Below the pieces are notes generated by a model. The model searched no databases, was not told where the DNA came from, and saw only the letters and a program-made list of their open reading frames with translations. From contig CM047806.1 in the NCBI GenBank assembly GCA_026214975.1, positions 47,819,947 through 47,883,946 on the forward strand: DNA of 64,000 bases, in the 5' to 3' direction. The stretch is from Gentiana macrophylla (Eukaryota > Streptophyta > Magnoliopsida > Gentianales > Gentianaceae). Within the stretch, counting starts at the first letter, position 1, and each line of letters starts with the position of its first letter. Below, one piece after another: positions 44,646-58,639 of this stretch. A program made the translations under genes and the position numbers.

Positions 44646-46090
44646 ATGGTGACAACAAGGAGAGGTGTTCATGAGTTTGGGAGTTCGGGGGTTGGACCAG
44701 GCGGATAACGCTACACTGTTGTGGGAAGAGGCTTTGTGAGGCGAATCCTCACCCCACCCGAGCCTTTCACCACCCCCAGCATCTGCGACCCCCACACCAC
44801 GGTCTCATCAGAGCAACCTCCACAATGGCATGTGGGCGATTGGGATTCGATTTACTATGGTAAGTGACATACCAAAGAGGCTTTATACCACCAAAGTGAT
44901 TGAGGTTTATCCACCAAGAAGTTACCCGCCAACCCACAACTTACCCTCCTTACCAAAGAAACCTTCTACCCTCCACCCACAAGTTTCCAACCTCAACCTT
45001 CTATCCCTCCATCACCACGGTTTGATCACCATCACGGTTTTGGATACCCACCTTATGGACAACATCAGCCGTACACACACTCAAGAACCTCAGCGACCTT
45101 ATCCACCACCTTACCCACCTCGGTACCCATGTACCCTTTGGGTTATCCACCCGTTTACCCTCCAGGTTTATCCACGGTTTATCCACCCGTTTACCCACGG
45201 TGAGACCATTGTTGAGCGAGCACCACCAAAGTGGATTGGTATACAAGATTGAGAAGGAACCGGGTTCAGGACTTTTTGGAAATGTGGAACATTGAAAGTC
45301 GAGAATGGTTGAGAGGTTTTGAGAAGTCTTGCAGAATATAAATGTTCCCGAAACCGAGATGGCACATCCGGCGATCGGCTTTTCTTCTAAAGCGCGGTGA
45401 GCGTGGATTGATGCCATACAGAGTAGCAATGGCAAGGTAACGGATTGGGAAGCTTTCAAAGCTATATTTTACAATGAGTACTTCCGCTACGGTGCGGTGA
45501 CAAGGCAAGTCAATTTTCGATATTTAAGCAAGGTATTCATCGGATGGTGTCCCAAAGACACCAATAAGTTTAACGAATTGGGGACGGTTCTACCCGAGTT
45601 GATGAGAGTGGAAGAAAGAAAGATGGCTCTTTACAAGGATGGTTTGGCTATGAGATTCGATCTGGTATCTTTGGGTTTTACACAATGAAGAGTATGGTAG
45701 AGTTGTTGAATAAAGATTTGGAGATCGAAACTTTCAGGAAGAAGACTACAGTGGTTGTGGGAAATAAGAGAAGTTTTGGGGACTAGTCAGGGTAGTTACC
45801 GAGGAGCACCACAGCAGAACGTCAAGAAGACAACAGCTCCCACGCGGCTAAGGCCCCAAGCAGTGCACCACTTTGCTCCAAGTGCAACAAAAACCATTCA
45901 GGAGAGTGCAGCGAAGCGAATGACAGTTGCTATATTTGTGGTGAGCCAGGGCACTTCTCTAGATCGTGTCCGAACAGAGGAAACAGGGGCAGCTCAGGCC
46001 AAGGAAGCGGAAAGATCGGTCCAAGTCGACCAGTTCGTGTTTTTGCCGTTGATGCCAGAGATGCAGAACCAGAGGACGATGTTATCTCAG
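44646..46090 (+). pseudogene. Gypsy gag, decayed
   Basis: Decayed frames give a Pro/Tyr-rich N-terminal part (repeats like YPPVYPP near 45110-45200), a gag core (WEAFKAIFYNEYF, 45440-45480; VEERKMALYKDGL, 45610-45650) and, in the frame of position 45928, two zinc-knuckle-like segments: CSKCNKNHSGEC and CYICGEPGHFSRSCP (CX2CX4HX4C). Two in-frame TAG codons occur near 45779-45790. The last codons before 46090 read EDDVIS, the usual lead-in to the protease. Confidence 0.85.
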
Positions 46091-46183
46091 GTACCATGTT
46101 GTTGTTTTATTCTTTTATTAAGATATTTTATAGCGTGATTATTCATGTTGTATCGTATTCAAATAAATGAATATGCATCTTAG
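46091..46183 (+). other. Intron-like 93-bp segment between gag and protease
   Basis: The segment starts GTACC and ends CATCTTAG, is AT-rich, and is flanked by direct repeats of about 13 bp (ATCTCAGGTACCAT / ATCTTAGGTACGAT). Removing it joins DVIS to GT and [16 protein letters not shown], the spacing expected in this clade. It is a multiple of three and contains a single in-frame TGA (46168-46170), so read unspliced it ends gag 26 codons later. Whether it is spliced is unknown. Confidence 0.6.
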
Positions 46184-49100
46184 GTACGATAATGTTAGGC
46201 AATCTAGTGGTCAAGGCTTTGTTCGATACGGGAGCGTATAACACTTTTGTGTCAACCAAGGTCGCTAAGAAATTGAACTTACCCTCGGAACCTTTAAGAA
46301 ATACGTTGGAAGTAACTACACCATTAGGAAGAGTTACTAAAGTGAAAAAGCTGATACCTCAGGTAGACATGTGTGTAGGATCTTACCGTTGCAAGAGTGA
46401 CCTAACAGTGTTAGACTTTACGGACTTTGATGTTATCTTGGGAATTGATTGGTTGTCCGAGAACTATGTACACTTGGACTGTAGGGAAAAGAGAGTAATC
46501 TTTAAGGTACCCGGAAGATCTTCTAAGACTTTTCAAGGTAACGTGTACCAGCCAAGTAAGAAGTGTCATCCGATAATCTCAGCAGTTAAGGCTATAAGAG
46601 CATGTCAGAAAGGGTGTGAAGGCTACTTGTTGTATGCTATGGATGTAGAACAAGTTAAGCCTAAGTTAGAAGAAACACCTATAGCAAGAGAATATCCCGA
46701 GGTCTTTCTGGATGAGTTACCAGGGAATATGCCGGATAGGGAGATTGAGTTTGAGATCAAGCTAACACCGGGGGCAGCACCAGTGGCTAAGGCACCGTAT
46801 AGGATGGCACCGGTTGAATTAAAAGAATTGAAAGCTCAGTTAAAAGATATGTTGGAAAGAAATATAATTCAGCCAAGTACCTCACCGTGGGGAGCCCCTG
46901 TGTTGTTTGTAAAGAAGAAGGACGGCAGTATGAGGATGTGTATAGATTATAGAGCTTTGAACAACCTCACTATCAAGAACAAGTATCCACTACCAAGGAT
47001 TGACGACTTGTTTAATCAGTTGCAAGGAAAAAGAGTGTTTTCTAAGATTGACCTTAGGTCAGGTTATCATCAGCTGAAGATTAAGGTAGCAGACATACCT
47101 AAGACGGCTTTTAGTACGAGGTATGGACATTATGAGTTCTTGGTTATGCCTTTTGGACTCACTAATGCTCCTTCAAAGACATTCATGGATTTGATGCAAC
47201 GATTTTCATGCCTTAATTGGATAAGTTTGTGATTGTATTCATAGACGATATCCTTATCTATTCAAAGGATGAAAAAGAACACGAAGAACACTTAAGAATA
47301 GTGTTGGAAACTTTGAAAGAGAAGCAGTTGTTTGCTAAGTTTTTGAAATGTGAGTTTTGGTTGAAACAAGTTAGTTTTCTGGGTCATGTGATATCTGGGG
47401 ATGGTATACAAGTAGACCGCAAAGATAAGCGATTGAGAATTGGCCAAGACCCACTACTGATTTGTAAGTAAGAAGTTTTAGGGTTAGCGGATACTACATG
47501 AAGTTTGTTCAAGACTTTTCGAAGATAGCTACTCCACTCACTAAAGCGACACGAAGAACGTGAAGTTTGTATGGACTAGAGAGTGTGAAATAGCTTTTCA
47601 GAGACTGAAAGATAGATTGACTACAAAGACACCGGTTTTGGCGCCCGAAATCTTTGACAATTATGATGTGTACACCGACGCCAGGAGACAAGGTTTGGGT
47701 TTGCGTGTTGATGCAAAGGAAAGGTAATAGCCTATGCATCTAGACAATTAAAGGTACACGAGAAGAATTACGACTTATGACTTAGAGTTGGTCTGCAGTA
47801 GTGTTTGCCCTAAAGACTTGGAGGCACTACTTGTACGGAGTCAAGGCAAGAATCTTCACGGACCATAAGAGTTTAAAGTATTTCTTCACTCAAGAGAACC
47901 TGAATATGAGGCAGCGAAGATGGTTAGAGTTCGTGAAGGATTATGATTTTGATATACAGTACCATCCGGGTAAAGCAAATGTGGTTGCAGATGCGTTGAG
48001 TAGGAAGCCAGTGTTTGCGGTTTCAGGGGTTGAAGATGTGGCAGAATAGTTAGATGGGCTGGAAATCCGAAGCTTTGCTCAGTGTGGGAATCAACAGGTT
48101 GTGGCACCGTTGCTGGCTAGGTCAGAGTTGATGGATGACATCCGGGGTAAACAAGATGAAGATCCAGCTTTGGTAGATTTGAAGCGAGTTTCTAGAGAAA
48201 AGCCTACAGTCGGTTATGTGTTAGATAAGAGTGGGAATCTTTGGTACAAAGATCGGCTTTGTGTGCCTAATGTTGGAGACTTGAGACGGAGAGTCATGGA
48301 TGAAGCGCATAGGATAGCCTTTGCAGTCCACCCAGGAGCTACCAAGATGTATAGAGACTTGAAAGAACGATTTTGGTGGCCTTCCATGAAGTTGGAAATA
48401 GCTAAGTTTGTGGCTGAATGTGATACGTGTCAGAAGGTCAAAGCTGAGCATAGGAAACCAGGAGGTATGCTTAAACCATTGGACATCCCTGAGTGGAAAT
48501 GGGATAAGATTACAATGGATTTTATCACCGGTTTGCCAAGGACTAAGAGTGGACATGATATGATTTGGGTCATTGTGGATAGACTAACAAAGTCGGCTCA
48601 TTTCTTACCAACCAAGGTTGATATGTCGTTAAAGAAGATGACTACACTTTATTTGGACAATATTGTGAAGTTGCATTGAGTGCCTATCTCAATCGTGATC
48701 GGATCGTGGATGCCGGTTTATTAGTCGGTTTTGGAAGAGCTTGCGAGAAAGCCTTAGGCACAACGTTGGATTTGAGTACTGACATTTCATCCTCAAACAG
48801 ATGGACAATCGGAAAGAACAATCCAAACACTAGAAGATATGTTAAGAGCATGTGTTTTGGAAGTAGGTGGATCATGGGATGATTACCTACCTGTGGCTGA
48901 GTTCTCTTACAATAATAGTTATCATGCAAGTTTGGGAATGCCGCCGTTTGAAGCCCCTGTATGGTAGAAGATGTCTAACGCCTTATTTGTTTTGGGATGA
49001 AGTGGGAGAGAAGCGACTTACCGGGCGTAAGGTGGTAGAACAAGCTAAGGAAAGAGTTTTGTTGGTTAGGAACAATTTGAAGGCGCGCACAAGATCGTCG

Positions 49101-49553
49101 AAAAGTTGGGCGATGTCCGTAGAAGACCTTTAGAGTTCGATGTTGGTGATAGAGTTTACTTGAGAGCTTCTCCGATGAAAGGAGTTAAGCGTTTTGGGCA
49201 AAAAGGAAAGCTAAGTCCAAGGTATGTCGGACCGTTTGAGATCCTCGAGAGAGTTGGACCGTTAGCTTATAAGCTTAAGTTACCAGATTCAATGTCAAGA
49301 GTTCATAATGTGTTCCATGTCTCGATGTTGAAGAAGTGTTTAACGAAGTTGGATGTTGAAGCCACAGTTGATCCGGAAATCCTTCAAGATAACCTCGCCT
49401 ACGATGAAAAGCCGGTTAAGGTTTTGGATAGGAAAGAAAAGATGATCAAGAGGCGAATGGTTCCTTTGGTGTTGGTACAGTGGAGCAATCACACAGAAAA
49501 CAAAGCAACATGGGAAGTGGAAGATGATATGATCACGGAGTTTCCAGGCTTTT
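46184..49553 (+). pseudogene. Gypsy pol: protease, RT, RNase H, integrase, chromodomain
   Basis: Protease ([12 protein letters not shown], active-site DTGA) and reverse transcriptase ([32 protein letters not shown] with the catalytic DD) occupy 46192-47450. A frameshift near 47230 separates the two parts of the RT. RNase H remains at 47570-48040 ([23 protein letters not shown]). Integrase at 48101-49130 has the zinc-binding H..H..C..C region (VHPGATKMYRDL, CDTCQKVKAEH) and VDRLTKSAHFLP, with GGA changed to TGA at about 48678 and a frameshift in the core. The chromodomain-like tail (LVLVQWSNH, KATWEVEDDM) ends near 49550 and runs on into LTR AT repeats. Confidence 0.9.
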
Positions 49554-49555
49554 TG

Positions 49556-51791
<2,236 letters not shown>

Positions 51792-51995
51792 CATTAATAC
51801 AAAATAGTGAAAAACATATAAGTAAATATAAATGAGGATAAAAAGAAAAAAATATTATAAATATTTTATTCGTTTACGAAGATAGTATAGGACCGAGGAC
51901 AACAGCAAGTGTTAGCTTTGGACTTTGTAATATTACACCTTTGGCAGCTTTATCGAATACTAAATAGAATTCCATTTCCATGTACTTATAATTAC

Positions 51996-52531
51996 TACTA
52001 CGTTCCAAAATATAAATCGTTTTGGATTTTTTTCACAGATTAGAAAAATATTTAAATATCAATAATCAATAATATATAGTTAAAGTGCCTAATACTTCTT
52101 CCGTTTTTTTAACTATCACTTTTCAGAATTTGTTTTATTTTTATATATTTATCATTTTATAGTATCAATACAATATTTATTATTTTTTTTTTCCACTTTT
52201 ACTCTTCGTTTTAATTATCCAAATTTCGGTATAATTTTCCATGCACACAAAGTGAAGGATAATTTTGTTATTTTACCATTTTTTTTGAAACTCATTAATT
52301 ATTTTCTTAATCTGTGTAAATCTTCTCTGTGCGACAGATAAAAACAAACGGATGAAGTTATCATTTGAATATCATAAATACAACAATTGTAAATTGGTTG
52401 GATCGAAATAAATTAGGAGTAAGATGAAGAAAAAATATTGATAAATACTCTTTTAGCATTGTAAATGACATATATTATGATACAAAGAAAAAAAAAACTA
52501 GGATAATTTATATTTTGGGACGGAAGAAGTA
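51996..52531. mobile_element. Stowaway-like MITE with a second nested inside
   Basis: The outer pair TACTACGTTCCAAAATATAA (51996) and TTTATATTTTGGGACGGAAG...TA (ending 52531) is in the style of Tc1/mariner Stowaway termini with TA targets. Within it TACTTCTTCCGTTTTTTT (52093) pairs with AAACAAACGGATGAAGTTA (ending 52360), giving a nested element of about 268 bp. Neither contains coding sequence. Confidence 0.6.
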
Positions 52532-53336
52532 TACCGAAAAGTTGTCAAAATCACATTAGTATTAGAAATACGAGTTTTACCTTTCAAATTTTTTTTTTTT
52601 GTTTTTGTTTTTGTTTTTTGGTGTGTGTGTGGAAAAGAAATACGAGTTAATGTTTTGATTTTGACTATGAGATGTTAAAAGGGGGCTTTATTTACATTTC
52701 ATTTCTACACGACTCATTAACGTGGTGTAAAACTCTAAAGTTACTTTTGCACCACATGAAAATTCTTATATTTGTCATTCTATTGTTAGATATTTTTGTC
52801 ATTTCTTACTTATACATTACGGTTTTATACTATTTCACACCAAACTTTAAATATTACACAAATGATCCCTAAATTTATATAATTTAAACACCCATTTTCT
52901 TCCTGCTGGCACCTCCCTCCCCAAACCCATCATTCTTCCCCATCTTAGCCACCCACTTCCTCCGTTCATACCTTCATATTTCTTTCCTCTTCAGCAGCCG
53001 TTGTTTTCCACTAGCCTATCCATAGGCATAAGCCAACAAGACCATGACCTAGGACCTTTTGAAAACGATCAAATTTTAAGGTCCTAAAATTTCTTTTAAT
53101 CAAATTAGTTTATCAATATAAACAAATAACATATCTTAGAAAAAATATTTGTTTCTTTTGAAGGGCCTCTTTTTTTTATCAACTTGCCTAAGGCCTACAA
53201 AATGTCATCTAAAATGAAAAAAAAACCCCTATCATCTTCCCAATTCAACCCGGATGGCGACAACGTCATCCGATCAACGTTCAGAGATAACCAAATATTT
53301 AAACACAACATTTAAAGTCTGTCAAACAGCTACCAT
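52532..53336. other. AT-rich stretch with hAT-like scrap
   Basis: No coding feature is supported. The text at 53020-53205 (GACCTAGGACC near the left, GCCTAAGGCCTAC near the right) resembles ends of a short hAT-related element, but no target duplication was confirmed. Confidence 0.4.
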
Positions 53337-53573
53337 GATTTCGACTTCGACATATTGAAGTGGTGGAAGGGACATGCTAAAGATTTTCCAGTGCTAGCAA
53401 TGATGGCAGTCGAGTTTTTAAGTTGTTCTGTTTTGACCGTCACTGTTGAACGAGCTTTCAGCATGCCAGGAAATGTGCTTTCAGATAATAGATGTTCGCT
53501 TCATCCCACCACTTTAGAGAAGCAAATGTGTTGTCTTGATTGGGTAAGAGCGGAAGAGGATGCAAGACATTGA
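53337..53573 (+). pseudogene. hAT transposase C-terminal fragment
   Basis: The frame reads FDILKWWKGHAKDFPVL, then MAVEFLSC and ERAFSMPGNVLSDNR, then TLEKQMCCLDWV, ending in TGA at 53573. This is the conserved hAT dimerisation domain at the transposase C-terminus. About 75 codons remain, so the catalytic part and zinc finger are gone. It is followed by the subterminal repeats of the element. Confidence 0.88.
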
Positions 53574-53699
53574 GTCATCAGGTGAGTCACAGTTCGAAGT
53601 CGGTGATCTTTGAAACTTCGGGAGGAGCAAGTGCTCGAAATACCGACATCGATAATTTTGAAGATGTTGCCGATTAATGGTACGCAATTTATATCTTAC

Positions 53700-54605
53700 T
53701 TATATACTTGTAAAAATTTATAATAAAAAAACTATAAAAGACTAAAGAAACTAAAAAATACCAATAAAAAACTATATAAAACAAACTATAAAAACCTATA
53801 ATAAAAAAAATACAAAAACCTATAAACCTATAAAAAAAACCATAAAAAACTATACAAGCCTAAATATTCTATAAAAAACTATAAAAACCTATAAAAAGAC
53901 TAAAAAAAACTATAGATTACATATAAAAGATACGTAGGCAACCGACTTTCCGGTACAAGCGTTAAAAAAATAACACAATTTATAAAATTAAAATAATTTA
54001 CATATAAAAAAAATAACACAATGTATCTCACGTAATTTTTAATAAAACAACATTGATAATCAACTTATACTTAAAACCTATAAAAAAAAACTATAAGAAA
54101 CTATAAAAACCTATAAAAAAACTACAAGAAACTATTAAAAACAATTTTGTTTCTAAAAATTAAAACTATAAAAACCTATAAAAATAAACTATAAAAGACT
54201 ACAAAAAAAAAAAAAAAAAGCAATAAAAACCTATAAAAAAGTATAAGAAACTTTAAATAAACTATAAATAACTATAAAAACTATAAAAAAAAAATATAAA
54301 AAAACTATAAAAACCTATAAAAAAAAACCATAAAAAACTATACAAACCTTAAAAAAATCTATAAAAACCTATAAAAAACTATAAAAGACTAAAAAAAAAC
54401 TATAAAACTACGTTCGCTTTGATTTTTTTATATGTGTCGTGTCTCCGACACGATTACATATAAAAGATACGTAGGCAACCGAATTTTCGGTACAAGCGTT
54501 AAAAAAATAACATAATTTATAAAAATAAAATAATTTATATATAAAAAAATAACACAATATATCTCACGTAATTTTTAATAAAACAACTATTTATAAAAAA
54601 CTATA
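53700..54605. repeat. hAT subterminal repeats (CTATAAAAAC array and 150-bp direct repeat)
   Basis: Dozens of CTATAAAAACCTATAAAAAA-type words make up 53710-53925 and 54060-54410. A longer unit (TTACATATAAAAGATACGT, GGTACAAGCGTTAAAAAAAT, ATCTCACGTAATTTTTAATA) occurs at about 53918-54057 and again at 54453-54592, spaced about 535 bp apart. Confidence 0.9.
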
Positions 54606-54719
54606 TATTACATTCGCTTTGGTTATTTTATATTACATTCAAATTTAATTAATAGTAATTTGTTATTATAATTGATAAGAATAAGTAATTTTTGAAATTG
54701 TAAAAAGAAAAATATTATT

Positions 54720-54884
54720 AATTTTTATAACTGTGATCTGAACGAGGAAAAGAACCAGTGTGAACCGTTGAACCACTTGAGTTTGTGAACCGCCGATTCT
54801 GTAACCGTGTGTAACCGAAGTAAAAAATAACCGTCGGTTCGGTTACGGTCCGGTGCGGTTGATTCATTTGGTCAGGCCTAATGC
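54720..54884. mobile_element. Right end of hAT element
   Basis: GTGAACCG, AACCGTCGGTTCGGTTACGG and GGTGCGGTTG words lead to TTTGGTCAGGCCTAATG, in the style of a hAT terminus. Together with the transposase fragment and subterminal repeats it probably marks one 5'-truncated element of about 1.5 kb. The opposite end was not found. Confidence 0.5.
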
Positions 54885-55958
54885 TAAGAAGCCCTAGACG
54901 TGCGGAGTTCCTGTCTTACCCTTGCTAAGATGCCATTTGAAAACCGTAATTGAATAATACTAATTTATGAGAAAATTTTGTATCAATTACATATATTATA
55001 TTAGTTTATTTATACCTTTTTTTTCCGAAATAATAGAGGTATGTATAATGAAATTAAAGACAAAAAAAAAAGGTATAATGCATTACGTTTGGTACAATAG
55101 TGGTGTCATAAAGTTTCTCAATTTACAGGGGTATAAAAAAACAATTAATTTGCAGGTGTTATGTGTATGTATGTTTAATCTATAGCCACATACATTGTCG
55201 AAGCAACAATTTAAAGGTTTACATGATTATACAAAGACATGTGAAAGTTATATAAGGCTGCATGGTAAGACCCAAATATTCAAGTTTTTGGCCAAAAAGC
55301 ACTTCTCGTAAGGATTTTAATATCAGAATAAGAATATGTTTCGGAGGTTTACAAGGACAGCTCATTCAATCTATTGTTATCCTAAAGACACTTTAGTATT
55401 TATCTATTTTTAAATATTATTGTGGTGTTCAAGGTAGATTTAATTGGATGTCCATAAAGGCTCCATATGTTTTCCATCTTACAATTTCATATAGTAGGGT
55501 TAATCTTAAGGCTTTGAGTAGCAGAAAGATCGTCGATCATGACATATCATTTAAGCACATATTTTGCCCGAATTCGCAGGCAATCTTGCTGGTTAATGGC
55601 TTCCGTTGTTTATATATCAAGGTATGATAATTGTTGTACACATGTTTCTTGTTTTACTATTAATGATATGATAATCAATACCTCGTCTGACCAAATTATG
55701 ACAGATTTTTCTTAGGCATTATTTCATCAAATTTATTCTTTTGTTGTATGCATTGTGGAATATTTATGGATGTGAATGTTGCAGCTCATGAATCACACAA
55801 GACAGAGCTGATTCTCATGTGCAGCAGTATAAACAAGAATGAGTGACTCTTTCAGGACTTTGGTTGAACACCTAAGTCCAAAAGTAGTTACAAGTAGTTT
55901 ATAGCCTGTTTAGTTGGTTGTAACCGTAAAATCAGTTTGTAGAGTGTTGGAGGTGTAT
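54885..55958. other. Unassigned stretch
   Basis: Short open frames only (72 codons at 54967-55185, A/T-driven). No domain, repeat or terminus was recognised. The right part (from about 55780) may belong to the LTR of the plus-strand copia element downstream. Confidence 0.4.
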
Positions 55959-56229
55959 TAGTGGCGGACCCAGGAAAATTTTCCAGTGGGAGCCAAATTA
56001 AAAAAAAAAACGTGGAAAAAAAACTCAAAAGCCAAGATTCGAACTTGTGACCTAAGGATAGGTAATAAAACTTCTAACCAATTGAGGTAAATAGATTCTC
56101 ACATTGGATGTTGTCTGAAATAATATACATACACAACTTTAATATTACTAGAGGGTATAATAGTAACTTCGTCCGGAAATTGAGGTGGGGTCCATGCACC
56201 CCATCCCTATAAGGCTGGGTCCGCCCCTG
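55959..56229. mobile_element. hAT MITE, 271 bp, with 8-bp TSD
   Basis: TAGTGGCGGACCCAG and CTGGGTCCGCCCCTG form inverted termini matching at 13 of 15 bases. The perfect 8-bp duplication AGGTGTAT flanks it (55951-55958, 56230-56237). No coding sequence. Confidence 0.88.
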
Positions 56230-56711
56230 AGGTGTATATATAGTTAGCTAATCGAAGTTCAGTAGAATCAATTCTGTAAAATTCCTAATGGTGACAAAAG
56301 CTTCAGGTTTGTAATTTCCCCGACAGTTCTTCAATTCGAATTACTTCATCTTCTTCATCAAGTTCTTTTCACATTTTCTTTCTTTTTATTTAGTTTTTCA
56401 ACTCCGCTCGCTACAGGTACGTAAGTCACTCGTAAGAATGTGAGAGGTACGAAGTCGCTCGAAAGAGGAGAATAAGAAGAGTAGGAATGATAGGTCAGTA
56501 TGATTCATATGAATGGCTGCTATACGACCAGAGAAATGACTGTAGCTTCGGTAGGACGTTCGAGTAGACAATGATAAAGACCTGTGCGGGGATCCGTCCG
56601 TGGGACCATGATCCAAAGACTGTGGGGTGGGGGCGTGATATCTACATTCAACTGTGCCCCGGAGACACGGTCGAAGCACGCCCGCCCAATGTATGGTATC
56701 AAAGCACGCTT

Positions 56712-57134
56712 TAGGGCTGAGCATGGGTTGGGTTGGGTTTTACATAGTATAAGTCGGGTTGGTTCAAGAAAAACAAACCCAAACCAAACCAAATGACTAT
56801 AAAACCCAATGGGTTGGTTCGGGTTGGTTTCGGGTTGGGTTTCGGGTTTTCAACCATAAAACATTTATGCTATAAAATCAACACACGTGTATATCAAAAT
56901 TCGAGCTCCATACCATATGTTTATAACAATAATTGTTAAAGAAAACACTTTTTTAGGAAAGAGTCCAACAACATATAACAAACCAACAACATATAGAAAT
57001 AATAATTAAAATCCAATAGTCATACATAAAAACATCATACACGGATATTTTCCCAAAAAGATCAAAAAATCGTAGAAAGAAACCGAAAATGAAGTGATAG
57101 CCGTAATATGATAACAGTATTTTACTTTGGATGG

Positions 57135-57185
<51 letters not shown>

Positions 57186-57371
57186 TTCGGGGTCGGGTTG
57201 GGTTGGGTCAACCCAAATAAAAAATTTAAAAAACCAAACCAAACCAAAATGTTTTCGGTTCAGGTCGAAACCCAACCCAAAAAAATTGGGTTTCAATTGG
57301 TTTGGGTTTTTGGGTTGGTTTGGTTTGGGTTTTGGGTTGGATTGGGTTCATTGGGTTTTCTGCTCAGCCAC
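56712..57371. mobile_element. hAT-like element with GGGTTGGGTT repeats
   Basis: GGCTGAGCA at the left and TGCTCAGCC at the right are inverted termini. CACGCTT lies directly outside both (56705-56711, 57372-57378), seven bases of a probable 8-bp duplication. Both ends contain GGTTGGGTTT words, and an AT microsatellite lies at 57137-57179. Confidence 0.75.
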
Positions 57372-57501
57372 CACGCTTATTCCAGCTGCTGATTTACGAG
57401 AGTCTAATCTCGTTTGGTAGTCATTTTATATTCAATTTGTTGTTGCAAAGGTGGTGGGCGCAAGTTTTCTTGTTTCTTGAATTTTTCCGAGCTTCTTGAC
57501 A

Positions 57502-58010
57502 ATGGCAGAAGCGTTTAGAGATGGGGTAGTGAATCCCTATCACATTCACCTAGGGGAGAATCCATCTGCGGTAATAGTTCAACCTATACTCAAGGGGGGC
57601 AGAAAGTTATCATTGTTGGAAGAGGGCTATTTCCATGGTTTTATCAATGAAGGGTAAACCGAAGTTCGTTGATGGTACCTTGCCCAAACCTCCGAAGACT
57701 AATAGGCATTTTGAGATCTGGTGTCAGTGTAATGACATGGTGTCAACATGGCTTGTTAATTCGTTGGAACTTCCATCTATTAGAGTGTTTTTTGGTTGCC
57801 TACAGCAATCGAGATTTGGCTAGATCTTGATCATCGTTTTGGTACAGGAAATGCCTACGGATTGTCCAACCTTCAAGAGGAAATTTATGCTTACAAATCA
57901 AGGTACTATGACAGTCACCCAATACTTCACAAAAATAAAAAAGTTTATGAGATCAGTTACAGATTTTAAGGCCTACACACGATCATTGTTGCGCAGCATT
58001 TTCACTTAGA
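57502..58010 (+). pseudogene. Copia gag fragment, plus strand
   Basis: The start at 57502 reads MAEAFRDGVVNPYHIHLGEN, and the frame shifts near 57640 to KPKFVDGTLPKPP and CNDMVSTWLVNSLE, then to QGTMTVTQYFTKIKK, the normal order of a copia gag N-terminal domain. At least two frameshifts break it. Confidence 0.85.
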
Positions 58011-58215
58011 ATCAAACCCAAGCTATCTCCTCTTAAGAATGCCTCGACTACAAAACCCCGTATGAGCAATTTCCAAACTCAGAAATCTACTACTAAATTC
58101 AAGTTATATTATATCTATTCACACGTCTGAATTACCATCAACAAAAACAAAAACAGAGATAGAACAAATCCAACTATCAACTAGAACAAAGATACACATC
58201 TGGGAACAAAAAGTC

Positions 58216-58534
58216 TGTTGAATTTATGCAAACAAACTAGAATGATCAAGATCAGAAACTATGAAGATCAAACAGGAAGAATTAATGGCGAAGAACAACT
58301 GCAGAATTTGAAAAGCGAGAAAAAGGCGGAAAATTCTTATTCAATCATTTTGGGAATTGTTGATCATACAATGAAATGAAACTTGCAGAGCTCTAATTTA
58401 CAACTACTAGATCAGTATATATAAGCCCAATCAGTTGTAACTGACTGTAACAAACTCCAACCGCTCCTTCTCTCTTGTGTTCGACGAAATGCTCCATTGA
58501 CCAAAAACTCCTTCCAGCTATGTCTACTTCAACA
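58216..58534 (-). mobile_element. 3' LTR of minus-strand copia element
   Basis: On the minus strand the polypurine tract CTTGAGGGGGGG precedes TGTTGAAGTAGAC, and the LTR ends AAATTCAACA (319 bp). It contains CTTATATATACTG as a TATA box. The element extends past 64000, so the target duplication cannot be tested. Confidence 0.85.
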
Positions 58535-58639
58535 CCCCCCCTCAAGCTGAACTTGGTACAGTAAGGACCATGTGAAGCTTGCCAAAACTCCTTTCAATTT
58601 GTGTATACTTCAACAAGACTTGTGTTGATATAAGTCTTT

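Larger units (their letters stand above)
56230..58010 (+). mobile_element. 5' part of a plus-strand copia element
   Basis: A TATA-like GTATATATAG at about 56233, a primer-binding-site-like TGGTATCAAAGC at 56694-56705, and gag from about 57502 indicate a copia 5' end. LTR limits were not resolved. A 660-bp hAT element splits the leader between the primer site and gag. Its 3' part is absent. Confidence 0.6.

Noticed and set aside
44830..45252. 140-codon Pro-rich frame and its minus-strand partner
   Set aside because: Both are shadows of the decayed gypsy gag, whose Pro/Tyr-rich N-terminal part lies here in another frame.
45755..46138. 127-codon frame over the gag zinc-knuckle region
   Set aside because: The cysteine-containing knuckles are in a different frame (that of 45928). 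This frame lacks them and is a shadow.
57108..57420. Two frames rich in Ile-Tyr and Trp-Gly-Phe runs
   Set aside because: They come from the AT microsatellite and GGGTTGGGTT repeats of the hAT-like element.
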